Assembly: GCA_026770585.1 (NCBI GenBank)
Contig: MU646964.1
Span: 78,489-89,119 of the forward strand
DNA length: 10,631 nucleotides
Reading direction: 5' to 3'
Source of the DNA: Baffinella frigidus
Taxonomy: Eukaryota; Cryptophyceae; Cryptomonadales; Baffinellaceae
Shown here: in pieces, positions 1 to 5,674 of the stretch
Layout: every line of letters starts with the position of its first letter
Position numbering within the stretch: the first letter of the stretch is position 1
The notes under the pieces: generated by a model
Databases searched by the model: none
Told to the model about the DNA's origin: nothing
Seen by the model: only the letters and a program-made list of their open reading frames with translations
Made by a program: the position numbers and the translations under genes

Positions 1-32
1 AAACCCCAAACCCCAAACCCGAACCCCGAAAC
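1..32. repeat. Degenerate telomere-like repeat (C-rich strand)
   Basis: The window opens with three AAACCCC/AAACCC units followed by GAACCCCGAAAC, resembling the complement of a TTTGGGG/TTTAGGG telomere repeat. It is short and continues at once into non-repetitive DNA, so it reads as the end of an interstitial or subtelomeric tract cut by the window edge. Whether it extends to the left cannot be seen. Confidence 0.6.
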
Positions 33-230
33 TTTAAACTGTATACCCTGTACCGTATCTGTTTGAGTCCGAACTTTGGACCGGGTTAGTTAACTCGGTT
101 TCGTGGTACAAATGTTTCGAATAGACGGACAGAAGGCAGGAATCAACCAGGACATTCCACACGGGTGAAACAGTGTGCGGTAAATTTCTTTGAAATCAAA
201 TCGAGAATTCGCCTTTTAGAAGGACGGTTC
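33..230. other. Gene-less spacer
   Basis: No convincing coding region was seen on either strand. The only structure noted is a small near-palindrome around 84-101 (CCGGGTTAGTTAACTCGG). AT content is moderate and there is no obvious promoter or RNA gene. Confidence 0.5.
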
Positions 231-306
231 AGGAAGCATGGCTTTTCTGCAGAACAAGTTCCGGTGTCCGCCTATGTTGGGAGCTCGAACAACCTAAAGG
301 ACCTAA
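231..306 (+). repeat. Module A copy 1
   Basis: First of five copies of a repeat running from GGAAGCATGGC through TTCCGGTGTCCGCCTATGTTGG and GAGCTCGAACAACC to CCTAAAGGACC. This copy lacks the outer part (TGCACCGGGGG...GTGGTCCGAAA) that copies 3 and 5 have, so it is truncated at its left. It carries the variant CGAACAACC, shared with copy 2 in inverted orientation. It probably represents a terminal or subterminal part of a mobile element; there is no coding potential. Confidence 0.8.
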
Positions 307-414
307 TGGATCAAAATTCGAGTTAGCATAGTACACCCTGAACCATTGCCTGTATTCAATAAAGTGGTGTTCACTCTCTCTTAGAGTCAAGAAGCGTAGA
401 TTCCATCAGTGAAA

Positions 415-632
415 TGTACACGGGTACCTCGCTGGTAAGGAGCCGCGTCCCCCCCTGGCACCACCGTAAGGCTATCCCTTAAGTGGCTAGTAGGCTCATT
501 CGCCCTTTCGTAGGGCCCTAGGACCTGCCCAGAACCTCTTGGCGGTCAATTTTGACCGCCTCGCCACTTGAGGGATATGCAGAAGGGTCCTAGGGGGGGG
601 GTGGCTCCTTCTGACCGAGGTACCCCTGTACA
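415..632. mobile_element. Foldback element B1 (family B), carrying nested element D1
   Basis: Left end TGTACACGGGTACCTCGCTGGTAAGGAGCC pairs imperfectly with the reverse complement of the right end GGCTCC...GAGGTACCCCTGTACA. Both ends lead into a C-rich/G-rich run (485-460 side and 591-601). This makes a foldback, MITE-like element without a transposase gene. Its centre is interrupted by a second inverted-repeat unit (472-577), so it is longer (218 bp) than the simple family members at 3118-3239 and 5207-5327 (about 121 bp). If the terminal TA on each side is the target duplication, the element proper starts CACGGG and ends CCCCTG. This is the most diverged family member in its ends. Confidence 0.85.
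472..577. mobile_element. Foldback element D1 (family D) nested in B1
   Basis: The unit starts CTATCCCTTAAGTGGC and ends GCCACTTGAGGGATA, its reverse complement with one change. Inside are GTAGGCTCATTCG, a CGTAGGGCCCTAGGAC core, and a 20-bp palindrome GGCGGTCAATTTTGACCGCC at 541-560. The same arrangement, reversed, occurs at 3781-3886, which shows that D is a separate family that inserted into B1. The short terminal TA/TA could be a target-site duplication. Confidence 0.8.
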
Positions 633-694
633 GCCCCCGCGGGCGCTAGACACTCGGCTACTCTTCCGGGGGACACACAGGTGGGACAACCTTC

Positions 695-797
695 AGGTCC
701 TTTAGGTTGTTCGAGCTCCCAACATAGGCGGACACCGGAACTGGTTCTGTAAAAAGGCCATGCTTCCTTTCGGATCACATCAAGCCCCCCTGTACGA
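695..797 (-). repeat. Module A copy 2
   Basis: Reverse-complement copy of the A module: AGGTCCTTTAGGTTGTTCGAGCTCCC, then AACATAGGCGGACACCGGAA, then GCCATGCTTCCTTTCGGATCACATC. Together with copy 1 it forms an inverted pair around element B1. Both carry the AACAACC variant, which suggests that 231-797 may be one larger foldback element with A modules as arms. Confidence 0.8.
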
Positions 798-883
798 TAA
801 ACACGGCCGCCATGTATTTTTACCTAGAATGCAGGCGAGGACCCGATAAGGATACCTTTTAGCAGGTTTCTGCCGCGATCCTT

Positions 884-1000
884 CTGCACCGGGGGATCTG
901 ATGTGGTCCGAAAGGAAGCATGGCCTTTGGCCTTTCTGCACGATAAGTTCCGGTGTCCGCCTATGTTGGCAGCTCGAAGAACCTAAAGGACCTAAAGGAC
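884..1000 (+). repeat. Module A copy 3
   Basis: The fullest plus-strand copy: TGCACCGGGGGATCTGATGTGG, CCGAAAGGAAGCATGGCC, a small duplication of GGCCTTT, TTCCGGTGTCCGCCTATGTTGG, CAGCTCGAAGAACC, then two tandem CCTAAAGGA units. The variant CGAAGAACC is shared with copy 5 (minus strand, 3885-3988). It sits back to back with copy 2, about 90 bp away. Confidence 0.8.
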
Positions 1001-1841
1001 CCAGCAAGAGCGAGAAAGCTCCCATCAATGAAAACAGCTTTATTGATACTATGGTATACACGGCCGCCCCCCTCAGACTGATGCTAGGTTTCAGAGGGGA
1101 TGTGGGTGTCTGAAGGACATCCGAAGATTGTTCCCATCCCCTCAAGAGTGAGGTGGGCATGGTCTTCGATGTGAGTGTAATGCAAAGCACCAACGCAACA
1201 AAATCAAGGCCCCAAAAAATTCAAGACTCTCCAGGGGGAAAGGGGGGAAAACAGGGTCAGTCGAGGTGCGGGGAGTGGGGGGACAGGGACAGCGCCGATT
1301 GGACTGGAAGCAGCGCGGAAAGTTGGCAATACAGGGCTTAGTCAAAGTTAAGGTCACACATGTAGGATCCACGATTCTACCTGGACGCTCCAGGTCCCGT
1401 TCGTGAGGTACGGCCCTGCTGAGACGGTGCGGGAACGGTTTCCAGAGACCCATAAATGTGCTTTGGCGGCCAGTCATGGCCTTGTGCCGCGCCCTGCTGG
1501 ACATAGAAATGGTCTGAGATGCCATAGTATGAATGGCTGGCGAATAATGGCCGTTTGAAGGACGGGCCCGCCTCACGACGGGGTCGTCTTTTTGTAAAGC
1601 AGAAATACTTAAAATTGTAAGGACCCCTAATGATTTCTAATGGATTTTCAAAATCATTTCCGGCCATTAAAATTTTCGAAAATACAAGGATTTCCGGCCA
1701 TTTCTTTTTGAGGTGTCGCTATTTCAGATCAGGCCATTCAAAAAACCGGCTTTACACTCATCGGTCCATCTATTTTTCTAGGAGAACCAAACTGATAAAC
1801 AGAACCGAATCCTGTAAATAATTGGTCGACTAAACCGACCA
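1001..1841. other. Gene-less region
   Basis: I see no supported gene. The open frames here are short, overlap on both strands and have no family resemblance. Local features are two TTTCCGGCCATT repeats (near 1658 and 1690), a short palindrome-rich AT segment at 1630-1690, and a small hairpin TGGTCG...CGACCA around 1823-1840, just before the left end of the 1.1-kb element. Confidence 0.5.
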
Positions 1842-1915
1842 GGTCCGTAGAGCGGGTCTCTCACGAGTTGACACTTTTCTGGGGTCAAAAAACTTCCAAA
1901 TTCCAAACTCTTTTA

Positions 1916-1975
1916 GTCAACTCACCTGACATTTACTACAGTGTAAAGTAGTCAACTCGCCTGAAATTTATTACA
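1916..1975 (+). repeat. 35-bp direct repeat, two units
   Basis: GTCAACTCACCTGACATTTA at 1916 recurs as GTCAACTCGCCTGAAATTTA at 1951, each followed by a YTACA box (22 of 25 positions match). The same motif forms the right arm of the 1.1-kb element, and AGTCAACTTGCCTGTAA recurs at 4897-4914, so it is a dispersed subterminal motif. Confidence 0.7.
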
Positions 1976-1994
1976 ACTGATCAATGAGGGTTGA

Positions 1995-2045
1995 AGGTGT
2001 GGGCTGACGCGGTGGGACTGACCCGTGAGGGCTGACGAGCCCACA
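1995..2045 (+). repeat. Short GGGCTGACG-type repeat cluster
   Basis: GTGGGCTGACGCGGTGGGAC, TGACCCGTGAGGGCTGACGAG is a degenerate cluster of the same GG-CTGACG word that forms the longer tract at 2291-2396. The two tracts lie inside the 1.1-kb element. Confidence 0.45.
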
Positions 2046-2290
2046 CGCTTCCCCTGTTCCGGATTTTGAGGAGCCAACCTGCAGGGATACGGCAGGTGCT
2101 GAATGAGCAGCGCGCCCGGGGAGGGGCCGAACGTGATGCTGAACGGCTTATCAGGTGGAACGCGCGGCGGAATGGCACGCTGGACGAGGAGCGCACGCGC
2201 GCGGTGCGAACGGCTCTTGTGATCTGAGGCTGAACGATTTCGGGCAGGTGGGAGGACGCGGCTCCACGCTTAGAAGGCTCTACAGTGTGT

Positions 2291-2396
2291 GGCGGGCTCT
2301 GACGCGTATGGCGGGCTCTGACGCGGTGGGGTCAGCTCTGACGAGTGTTGATTGGCTCTGAGTGTCTCTGACGCATCTGGATTGGCTCTGACGCAT
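2291..2396 (+). repeat. Degenerate tandem repeat of GGCTCTGACG (about 20-bp period)
   Basis: GGCGGGCTCTGACGCGTAT, GGCGGGCTCTGACGCGGTGG, GGTCAGCTCTGACGAGTGTT, then two ATTGGCTCTG...GACGCAT units. The constant part is GCTCTGACG; spacers vary. No reading frame through it looks like a protein repeat. It is followed by CTAGCTCTGCCTCA, a word that recurs at 5800-5813. Confidence 0.7.
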
Positions 2397-2451
2397 TTTT
2401 CTAGCTCTGCCTCACTCGGGTCGACCGACTATTCTCAAGTTGCACTGAACG

Positions 2452-2474
2452 CTAAACACTAAACACTAAACACT
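2452..2474 (+). repeat. CTAAACA microsatellite
   Basis: Three tandem CTAAACA units plus CT. The 7-bp period resembles a mutated CCCTAAA telomere unit, but the change is uniform, so it could equally be an ordinary short tandem repeat. Confidence 0.6.
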
Positions 2475-2766
2475 CAGCTGACTTCCGTACATTGGGGGAA
2501 ACCTCTACATGCGTTTGGGTTTGACATCTGTCTCATCTCACACCCCCACACAACCCCCACAATCCCTTTCACAATCCCTCTCACCTTGTGGGGTATCCGT
2601 GCCTGGAGCTCTTGTACTTCAGTCATGGGATACCATGAGCCTCAGAACAAGGCTGACTTGGGTTCGGTGTGTGTGCGGGCGCGATCCTACTTGGAAGCAA
2701 TCAAACACCCCAAGAGAGCCACCCTGTATCCCCTCTTCACGAGCCTCTGCACTGGAGAGCGAAACG

Positions 2767-2865
2767 CGATCCGAAAGCAAAAATGCTTTCTCTGCAGATC
2801 CCTTCTACGGAACGGCGTGTCGTTGGCATATGTTGGGAGCATTTAAAACCTAAAGGACCTAAAGG
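2767..2865 (+). repeat. Module A copy 4 (diverged)
   Basis: CGATCCGAAAGCAAAAATGC, TTTCTCTGCAGATCCC, TTGGCATATGTTGGGAGC and AACCTAAAGGACCTAAAGG follow the module order but with many substitutions. It lies just inside the right arm of the 1.1-kb element, so it is older than, or captured by, that element. Confidence 0.65.
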
Positions 2866-3029
2866 GCGTAAATTTCGCTGTGGTAAATTTCAGGCAAGTT
2901 GACTAAAAGAGTTTGGAAGTTTGGAAGTTTTAGACCCGCTCTACTGCCAAGGACCTCTTCAGATTAAGGCGAAATTGACTTACTAGAGTGGTCCTTGGAC
3001 ACCTGTTCTTCCCATGGCCCGGCCTGTTA

Positions 3030-3053
3030 CAAATTTACTAAAGTGTAAATTTG
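3030..3053. repeat. Small perfect hairpin
   Basis: CAAATTTAC (3030-3038), a 6-nt loop, then GTAAATTTG (3045-3053). The TTTAC...GTAAA arrangement echoes ATTTACTACAGTGTAAA at 1931-1946. No adjacent coding end suggests a terminator role. Confidence 0.6.
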
Positions 3054-3117
3054 ATTCCAGAGGCGATTGGGGGATTCACGGCGGATCTGAGCGGATGCAC
3101 GCCACCGCAGTGGACGT

Positions 3118-3239
3118 TACAAGGGTACCTCGCTCATAAGAAGCTGCCCCCCCCCTGGGACCACCGTAGGGCCCTAGGCATTGGCCTACTGTAGGGCCCT
3201 ATGGGGGCGCGGTTTCTTATGAGCGAGGTACCCCTGTAC
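3118..3239. mobile_element. Foldback element B2 (family B)
   Basis: The compact form of the family. The left end TACAAGGGTACCTCGCTCATAAGAAG is the near-complement of the right end TTTCTTATGAGCGAGGTACCCCTGTA. A C9/GGGGG junction and a palindromic core GGACCACCGTAGGGCCCTAGG...CCTACTGTAGGGCCCTA lie inside. TA lies at both outer ends, with CAAGGG and CCCCTG just inside, consistent with a TA target duplication. It has no protein of its own; accidental frames through it give peptides such as GTSLIRNRAPIGPYSR. Confidence 0.9.
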
Positions 3240-3240
3240 A

Positions 3241-3780
3241 GGTGGCTCACGTTCGGTATTTGCTGGACTTGGAGGTGGCATCGGGCACTCACGAAATGGA
3301 CACAGGAAACGTAAAACCTTTTGAGTGGCATTGCTCTTCAACTTCGAGTTTTCGAAAGAGGGTGAGGCCGTCACCAGCGTGTTCTCCCGAACGGCAGCCC
3401 AACTGGTGTTCTCTCGTGCCGCAGCAACGCTCGAGAACCCCGCCATAAGCGCCCTCAACATCGCACACCGTTCTGCCTCGTGGCATCGCACACTGACTGT
3501 CTCAAAATGGTGTGACCTTATCTTCGAGTAAGCTCTGTACACGCAGCGATGGTCGAGTTGAGGCCACAGTGTGGATCTCAGCCCTTGCTATCAAGAAACA
3601 TTGTGTCGGCGAAATTTTTCGGTGGCAAGGTTGGATTCTCTCACGGAGGGCTGGATGTCGTGTACTTCGTCGCTGACCCAGAGCAATCTCTCGACGGCAA
3701 CCTGCGCGCTACATGTACGTGCGTCAGGATCGCTTCAGCCAAGAACGCCGGAGATTTCAATGTGCGCCGTCCTTTTGTGC
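3241..3780 (+). pseudogene. Possible decayed coding fragment, not recognised
   Basis: Two consecutive open stretches have coding-like residue variety. One covers about 3322-3531 (containing FEFSKEGEAVTSVFSRTAAQ and ending KWCDLIFE). The other begins at ATG 3549 (containing VSAKFFGGKVGFSHGGLDVV and YFVADPEQSLDGNLRA) and stays open up to the edge of element D2, where the last residues and stop are supplied by the repeat. The frames differ. A GTAAGC donor-like site sits at 3528 and a GCAG acceptor-like site at 3546, but joining them (a 19-nt intron) does not restore the frame. It lies squeezed between B2 and D2. I do not recognise a family; it may be a relic exon or chance. Confidence 0.25.
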
Positions 3781-3886
3781 CTATCCCTTAAGTGACCAGG
3801 CCTCCAAAATTGGGGGCCTGAGGTCCTAGGCTGGTCCTAGGGTCCTACGGTAGTGCGTATGAGCCTACTTGGCACTTAGGGGATAG
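3781..3886. mobile_element. Foldback element D2 (family D)
   Basis: CTATCCCTTAAGTGACC at the left matches the complement of the right end GGCACTTAGGGGATAG. Next to the left end is the hairpin AGGCCTCCAAAATTGGGGGCCT. The core GTCCTAGGCTGGTCCTAGGG with CCTACGGTAG, and then TGCGTATGAGCCTAC, match D1 (472-577) read in the opposite direction. It abuts module A copy 5 with no spacer and ends the possible coding fragment on its left. Confidence 0.85.
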
Positions 3887-3988
3887 GTCCTTTAGGTTCT
3901 TCGAGCTCCCAACATAGGCGGACACCGGAACTGGTTCTGCAGAAAAGCCATGCTTCCTTTCAGATCACATTCAGGCCCCCCGGTGCAG
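3885..3988 (-). repeat. Module A copy 5
   Basis: AGGTCCTTTAGGTTCTTCGAGC, AACATAGGCGGACACCGGAA, CTGGTTCTGCAGAAAAGCC, ATGCTTCCTTTCAGATCACA, CCCCCCGGTGCAG: a full-length copy in reverse orientation, with the CGAAGAACC variant shared with copy 3. The pair 884-1000 (plus) and 3885-3988 (minus) could be terminal inverted repeats of a 3.1-kb composite. Confidence 0.8.
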
Positions 3989-4004
3989 AGGATCTCATCC
4001 GGAT

Positions 4005-4144
4005 GAGTATTCATAATGAATACGATTTCGGGGATCTCCGATCCGATTCTCGTGCATCTTAAGGCTCTAAATGAAGTCTAGATAAACGACTGTCTTATTT
4101 ATACCCCTTAAGATATACCAAAATCGTATTCATTATGAATACTC
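4005..4144. mobile_element. 140-bp foldback element with perfect 24-bp ends
   Basis: GAGTATTCATAATGAATACG followed by ATTT (4005-4028) is exactly complementary to 4121-4144. The arm itself contains the near-palindrome GTATTCATAATGAATAC, so each end can also fold alone. The roughly 92-bp middle is AT-rich and not repeated elsewhere in the window. The perfect arms suggest a young element or concerted correction. Flanks (CCGGAT on the left, CCACGG on the right) give no clear target duplication. Confidence 0.85.
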
Positions 4145-4212
4145 CACGGGATTCGATCGCTTGTGGCGTCCTCGAAATGAAACTGTCGCATTTTAGTTTT
4201 AAAAACCACGTA

Positions 4213-4239
4213 GACCGGACAGGGAGGTCTCCTGTCTGG
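4213..4239. repeat. Small hairpin
   Basis: CCGGACAGG and CCTGTCTGG flank GAGGTCT, with a single G:T-type mismatch in the 9-bp stem. No gene end lies close by. Confidence 0.4.
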
Positions 4240-4254
4240 CGGAGCGGATACACT

Positions 4255-4284
4255 GTACAGGGGTACCTCGCTCATAAGAAACAT
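4255..4284 (+). mobile_element. Solo left end of a family-B element
   Basis: TGTACAGGGGTACCTCGCTC followed by ATAAGAAAC is a clean left terminus of the B2/B4 subtype, ending abruptly next to the left end of B3 (which has the AAGGAGCC subtype). No matching right end follows, so it is a remnant of an element interrupted or deleted when B3 arrived. Confidence 0.75.
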
Positions 4285-4371
4285 TGTGCAGGGGTACCTC
4301 GCTCATAAGGAGCCGCGCCCCCCCCTAGCTAGGACCACCGTAGGGATAGCTATCTTAGGCCTACACTGTAC

Positions 4372-4562
4372 TGTTCAGGGGTATCTGGGCTTTAAGAAAC
4401 CAGAACTTAAGAACACATACCGGATTTGGCCCCCCCGTTTTCTTAACTTAGTACCAGAGGGTTGACTAAATCTTGCTTTTAGTTAACCCTCTGGTACTAA
4501 TTTAAGAAAACAGACACCGACCGATGTAGGAGCACCCGTGTTCCCCCAGATATCCCTGTACA
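4372..4562. mobile_element. Foldback element C nested in B3
   Basis: TGTTCAGGGGTATCTGGG on the left pairs with the complement of CCCAGATATCCCTGTACA on the right (16 of 18). The first eight bases resemble family B tips but the continuation (TATCTGGG in place of TACCTCGC) is different, so it is a distinct family with a common terminal motif. A perfect or near-perfect hairpin fills its centre. Confidence 0.8.
4437..4511. mobile_element. Innermost hairpin E (34-bp stem) inside C
   Basis: The 34 nt at 4437-4470 (beginning GTTTTCTTAACTTAGTACCA) pair with 4478-4511 at 32 of 34 positions around a 7-nt loop TCTTGCT. Its arms contain GTTAACTAAA and GGTTGACTAAA. This is either a third inserted element or the conserved core of family C; only one C copy is visible, so the two cannot be told apart here. 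Confidence 0.85.
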
Positions 4563-4611
4563 TGTAGGGTCCGAGGGGGGCGCGCCTCCTTATGAGCGAG
4601 GTACCCCTGCA

Positions 4612-4990
4612 GGGCGCTCACGCAATGCAACGCGCTGCTGCTCTGCAAGACTCCGCACCCCACGACCAACGACGCTGGTGACGACATTTCAATCACAGTC
4701 ATGCCATGCCATCAAGGCGATAGTGCACACACACTCCCGCCCCCCCCCCCCCCCCCCCCCCCCCCGTAGCTTCTCGCAAAGCTGCCGCAGCATCGTCGAT
4801 CTTTCGACCGTTGGCTTAGAAGCGGACAGTGTAGGTCTGCGGAGACACGGGGCATGTCAGCGTGCAATCCACACGGTGGACGAACCTTTCATCAAAAGTC
4901 AACTTGCCTGTAACTTTGAGGATAATGCAAATTGGTGACGTTACACCCGGATTCCGCCCCCCTACGAAACCCTCGGAGCCCACTGTGTGG
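4612..4990. other. Gene-less spacer with poly-C
   Basis: No supported gene. It holds the poly-C run at 4740-4765, the left arm of a 32-bp long-distance inverted repeat (4850-4881), and a fragment AAGTCAACTTGCCTGTAAC near 4896 that matches the subterminal motif of the 1.1-kb element. Confidence 0.5.
4740..4765 (+). repeat. Poly-C homopolymer (26 nt)
   Basis: An uninterrupted run of 26 C after ACACACACTCCCG. The exact length is prone to replication slippage and to sequencing or assembly error. It could form G-quadruplex or i-motif structures. Confidence 0.9.
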
Positions 4991-5111
4991 TACAGGGGGC
5001 GCTCGAAATTGAGTACACACACCGTCCCTAGGGTGGTCCTATGCTCCCAGGCATAGCCCTACGGTAGGACCCTAGGGCGGTGTGTGTCCGTAATTTCGAG
5101 CAACCCCTGTA
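4991..5111. mobile_element. Foldback element F
   Basis: TACAGGGGGCGCTCGAAATT with GAGTACACACACCG on the left matches the complement of CGGTGTGTGTCCGTAATTTC with GAGCAACCCCTGTA on the right. The core (CCCTAGGGTGGTCCTATGC, GCATAGCCCTACGGTAGGAC) resembles the cores of B4 and D2. It has the TACAGGGG tip of family B but different subterminal sequence, and is flanked by TA on both sides. Confidence 0.85.
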
Positions 5112-5181
5112 AATTAAAAGGCCAGTTAATTGGTGTAAGGCACGTTGCAGGCACATCCATACAAGGTCCCACGCCTCACCA

Positions 5182-5345
5182 GTCCATCCGGACACACCCT
5201 AAACCCTACAGGGGTACCTCGCTCTTAAGAAACCGACCCCCCCTAGGACCCTACAGTAGGACCATGCGTAGGGTCCTAGGGTGGTCCTAGGGTGGAGGCG
5301 GTTTCTCATGAGCAAGGTAGCCCTGTAGTGCATCCGGAGACACAC
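5182..5345 (+). repeat. Imperfect direct repeats flanking B4
   Basis: GTCCATCCGGACACACC (5182-5198) lies upstream of B4 and GTGCATCCGGAGACACAC (5328-5345) immediately downstream. They match at about 15 of 17 positions. This is too long and too far from the left tip for an ordinary target duplication, so it may be a pre-existing tandem pair or a repair product. Confidence 0.5.
5207..5327. mobile_element. Foldback element B4 (family B)
   Basis: TACAGGGGTACCTCGCTCTT with AAGAAACCG at the left pairs with CGGTTTCTCATGAGCAAGG, TAGCCCTGTA at the right. Inside are CCCCCCTAGGACC, CTACAGTAGGACC and GTCCTAGGGTGGTCCTAGGG. It is the same size as B2 (121 vs 122 bp). Directly to its left are CCCTAAACCC bases, resembling a single telomere unit. 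Confidence 0.9.
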
Positions 5346-5530
5346 AACATCCGCTGCTCACGCCCAATCCTCGCGACGCAACTATGCCCCCCCCACCTTT
5401 CGCTGGCAATGCCACAACCCCAGCTCTCGCGCTCACTGCCCTGGAGTTGTCTTGTGGCATGCCTCAATGACCCCAGGGCATTGATGGTTGTCTGCTGGCG
5501 TGGCTGCGCGCCACGCCAGAAAGATTCGGA
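5346..5530. other. GC-rich spacer with a short hairpin
   Basis: No supported gene. A perfect 9-bp stem, CTGGCGTGG (5495-5503) and CCACGCCAG (5511-5519), flanks CTGCGCG. C-rich runs (CCCCCCCC near 5388) are frequent. Confidence 0.45.
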
Positions 5531-5602
5531 GTCCACCGTGTGGATTGGACGCTGACATGCCCGAAAAATGGCCGCAGGATTCTCTTGCGGCCATGGCAGG
5601 AC

Positions 5603-5674
5603 CTGCCCTTCCCTTCTGGCAAGAAACTGCCACGCCCCTCCGGAAAGAAACTGCCCCTTCCCTCTGGCAAAACG
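5603..5674 (+). repeat. 24-bp tandem repeat, three units
   Basis: Exact 24-nt spacing: CTGCCCTTCCCTTCTGGCAA, CTGCCACGCCCCTCCGGAAA and CTGCCCCTTCCCTCTGGCAA each begin a unit. In the plus frame starting at ATG 5540 this reads as an 8-residue Pro/Lys repeat LPxPSGKK, within a frame of about 87 codons ending at 5803. The multiple-of-three period and conserved frame leave open a small coding relic; the lack of any other support favours a plain minisatellite. Confidence 0.6.

Larger units (their letters stand above)
1842..2955. mobile_element. 1.1-kb non-autonomous element bounded by imperfect inverted repeats
   Basis: The left edge reads GGTCCGTAGAGCGGGTC and then (1891-1930) AACTTCCAAATTCCAAACTC followed by TTTTAGTCAACTCACCTGA. 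The right edge (2891-2955), read in reverse complement, gives GGTCCTTGGCAGTAGAGCGG, GTCTAAAACTTCCAAACTTCC, AAACTCTTTTAGTCAACTTG, CCTGAAATTTAC. The arms match over about 60 bp with indels. The left arm has an extra block of about 30 nt (1861-1890). The interior holds GCTCTGACG tandem repeats, a TAAACAC repeat and A-module copy 4, but no transposase. A deletion-derived DNA transposon or a composite of older insertions would both fit. Confidence 0.6.
4286..4611. mobile_element. Foldback element B3 (family B), outer shell of a nested set
   Basis: TGCAGGGGTACCTCGCTCATAAGG with AGCCGCGCCCCCCC on the left matches the complement of GGGGGGCGCGCCTCC and TTATGAGCGAGGTACCCCTGCA on the right. The core TAGGACCACCGTAGGGATAG follows the left arm. 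The middle is filled by element C (4372-4562), which itself carries a long hairpin. Unlike its relatives the tips read TGCA rather than TACA. Confidence 0.9.
4850..5562. repeat. 32-bp inverted repeat bracketing about 650 bp
   Basis: GGGCATGTCAGCGTGCAATC and CACACGGTGGAC (4850-4881) are the reverse complement of 5531-5562 with one mismatch. Elements F and B4 lie between the arms. The arms are not part of any other repeat noted here, so this may be the terminal repeat of an older element into which F and B4 later inserted. Confidence 0.75.

Noticed and set aside
1142-1576. Minus-strand 144-codon frame
   Set aside because: Residue composition is unremarkable, it overlaps open frames on the other strand, and there are no splice or family signals.
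3528-3546. A 19-nt intron (GTAAGC...GCAG) joining the two open stretches
   Set aside because: The phases do not match, and other introns in the window are about 100-280 nt. Introns this short are known in some nucleomorph genomes, but nothing else here suggests that.
4437-4511. Transcription terminator or microRNA precursor
   Set aside because: The long stem could suggest either, but the hairpin sits inside nested mobile elements with no gene next to it, so a transposon hairpin is the simpler reading.
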